Assembly (NCBI GenBank): GCA_024640945.1
Contig: JAHEEA010000001.1
Span: forward strand, 247,092-311,091
DNA from: Candidatus Methylopumilus sp.
GTDB taxonomy: Bacteria > Pseudomonadota > Gammaproteobacteria > Burkholderiales > Methylophilaceae
Direction: 5' to 3'
DNA length: 64,000 nt
The notes beneath the pieces were generated by a model, which saw only the letters and a list, made by a program, of their open reading frames with translations, was not told the DNA's origin and did no database searches. Below, piece after piece: positions 62,692 through 64,000 of the stretch; position 1 is the first letter of the stretch, and every line of letters begins with the position of its first letter. The position numbers and the translations under genes are program-made.

Positions 62692-64000
62692 ATGCCTGAC
62701 TTCAACAAACATCCTTACTTAAGTGCCCTGTTATTTGGCGCTGTTTGCGTATTCGGCTTTGCGCCTTTTTACCTATTCCCCATCCCTATTTTTGCCTTAG
62801 CTGGTTTATTTTATTTATGGCAAAAAACCAAAGATGCAAAATCAGCGGCTAAGTTAGGTTTTATTTTTGGTCTCGCCTACTTCATTGCTGGTATTTATTG
62901 GATATACATTAGCCTGCACGATGTAGGTGGCATGCCTTTCTGGATGGCTGGCTTCGCAACATTCTGCCTTTGTGCATTTCTTGCACTTTTCCCAGCAGCC
63001 GTCGGCTACTTAAGCAAACGTAGCCCAAGTGTTTTAATTGCAGCGCCTTTGTTATGGGTAGTTTCAGAATGGGTACGTGATTGGATTTTCACTGGTTTCC
63101 CTTGGCTTGCCGTTGGGTATTCACAAGCCCCATTTAGCCCACTTGCGGCCATCGCACCAGTGTTAGGTGTTTTTGGAATCAGCATGGCTGTCACAGCAAG
63201 TGCAAGTCTGGTTTTATTTGCATTCAATCAAGCTTATCGCCGACTAGCGTTCATGAGCTTAATCGGACTCTATTTAGTGAGTAGCGCACTCAATCTAGTC
63301 AGCTGGGTTGCACCGCAAGGCAAGCCCATCAGCGTCTCGCTTCTGCAAGGAAATATCCCTCAAGATTTAAAATGGACCAGAGAAATCATCGTCCAAACCA
63401 TTAATCAGTATGCGCAAATGACCGCGCAAACCAAGTCTGATTTAGTTGTTCTTCCGGAAACAGCCCTCCCCGTTGCAATCGATACTCAGCAAACCAATCT
63501 CAAACAAGATCAAGTACTCGCGCCTTTCTTTGAGATTGCTGCAATCCACCACCAGAGCATTTTGGTCGGTACCGTTGAGTCTGAACAAGAGAATTATTAC
63601 AACAGCGTATTAGGTATTAACGAAAACAATATTCAATCATACCGAAAATCGCATTTAGTCCCATTTGGTGAATTTATTCCATTCAAAAATCTGATTGGTT
63701 GGATTTACCGGGACTGGCTCAACATGCCGCTCAGCGACTTAAGTCGCGGTAGCAAACTGCAACAACCCATGACTTTAGCGAATCAAAAAATAGCCCTCAA
63801 TATTTGCTACGAAGACGTGTTTGGCGAAGAAATTATCCGCCAATTACCTGAAGCAACCATGCTAGTAAACGTAAGCAACGACGCTTGGTATGGGCATTCC
63901 ATCGCAGCCTATCAACATTTACAGTTCTCACAAATGCGTAGCTTAGAAACTGGCCGCATGATGTTACGTGCAACCAACACTGGCGCAACGGCCATCATTG
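62692..64000 (+). CDS. lnt: Apolipoprotein N-acyltransferase, C-terminus cut by window end
   Basis: ATG 62692 opens a frame that runs off the window after about 436 codons (full Lnt is about 500). The N-terminal half has about six membrane helices (starting YLSALLFGAVCVFGFAPFYLF). The nitrilase-like domain shows the catalytic triad: Glu in VVLPETALP, Lys in SYRKSHLVPFGEF and Cys in NICYEDVFGEE, plus NVSNDAWYGHS. Lnt N-acylates mature lipoproteins, the last step of lipoprotein processing. It belongs with corC as in most proteobacteria but is set apart here by a strong terminator. Confidence 0.95.
   Translation, partial: MPDFNKHPYLSALLFGAVCVFGFAPFYLFPIPIFALAGLFYLWQKTKDAKSAAKLGFIFGLAYFIAGIYWIYISLHDVGGMPFWMAGFATFCLCAFLALFPAAVGYLSKRSPSVLIAAPLLWVVSEWVRDWIFTGFPWLAVGYSQAPFSPLAAIAPVLGVFGISMAVTASASLVLFAFNQAYRRLAFMSLIGLYLVSSALNLVSWVAPQGKPISVSLLQGNIPQDLKWTREIIVQTINQYAQMTAQTKSDLVVLPETALPVAIDTQQTNLKQDQVLAPFFEIAAIHHQSILVGTVESEQENYYNSVLGINENNIQSYRKSHLVPFGEFIPFKNLIGWIYRDWLNMPLSDLSRGSKLQQPMTLANQKIALNICYEDVFGEEIIRQLPEATMLVNVSNDAWYGHSIAAYQHLQFSQMRSLETGRMMLRATNTGATAII

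Overview
The window reads as a chromosomal segment of a betaproteobacterium of moderate-to-low GC. The best fit is the methylotrophic Methylophilaceae (Methylotenera/Methylophilus-like). This rests on beta-type gene order (bamE<>fur, recN-nadK, hrcA-hemH, grpE-dnaK-dnaJ, ubiE-ubiJ-ubiB, miaB-ybeZ-ybeY-corC-lnt), on the Entner-Doudoroff pair edd-eda, and on a Gram-negative LPS core locus. The genus is an inference; no 16S rRNA or methanol dehydrogenase gene is present. No tRNA, rRNA, CRISPR array, insertion sequence or prophage was seen.

Layout. 0-7.4 kb: partial bamE, fur, recN, nadK, a LapC/YejM-like sulfatase-fold membrane protein, the heat-shock repressor hrcA and hemH. 7.5-16.5 kb: heptose and LPS core synthesis (hldD, gmhA, hldE, waaF, galE), an O-antigen ligase-like protein and a surface-carbohydrate transferase, then about 1.5 kb of decayed glycosyltransferase genes. 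16.5-20.1 kb (minus): an ArnC-like GT2, a LAB_N protein, a GT39 transferase and a UDP-glucuronate 4-epimerase-like enzyme, which together look like a galacturonic-acid-type envelope modification set. 20.1-23.4 kb: a HAD phosphatase, eda and edd. 23.5-32.1 kb: a second LPS core block with a NodU-type carbamoyltransferase, a tandem-domain LPS kinase, a second GT39, a LpxL-type acyltransferase, WaaP-like, WaaG-like and WaaC, resembling the Pseudomonas aeruginosa core locus in content.

32.2-36 kb: grpE, dnaK and dnaJ, with excellent sigma32-type promoters before grpE and dnaK. 36-41.7 kb: gloA, ferredoxin, coaD, rsmD, an M16 peptidase pair and an AI-2E-family transporter. 41.8-48.6 kb: a sulfide-detoxification operon (BigR-like ArsR regulator, persulfide dioxygenase, DUF442-SQR fusion, SulP) divergent from a microaerobic-looking set (DUF3149, DUF2892, methyltransferase). 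A di-haem cytochrome c peroxidase follows; perfect FNR-type boxes precede both the DUF3149 gene and the peroxidase. 48.7-54.5 kb: ftsY-ftsE-ftsX, a TonB-like-architecture protein, an MFS transporter and rpoH. 54.5-64 kb: ccoS with a tiny membrane ORF, DUF971, ubiE-ubiJ-ubiB, miaB, ybeZ-ybeY-corC, a small exported protein and partial lnt.

The most striking regulatory structure precedes rpoH. A near-consensus sigmaE-type promoter (GGAACTT-N16-TCTAA) has its -10 element exactly inside the spacer of a CIRCE inverted repeat. CIRCE was not found upstream of hrcA, grpE or dnaK in this window, while grpE and dnaK carry sigma32 promoters. The sequence therefore suggests a cascade in which HrcA represses rpoH, envelope stress activates it, and sigma32 then drives the DnaK machine.
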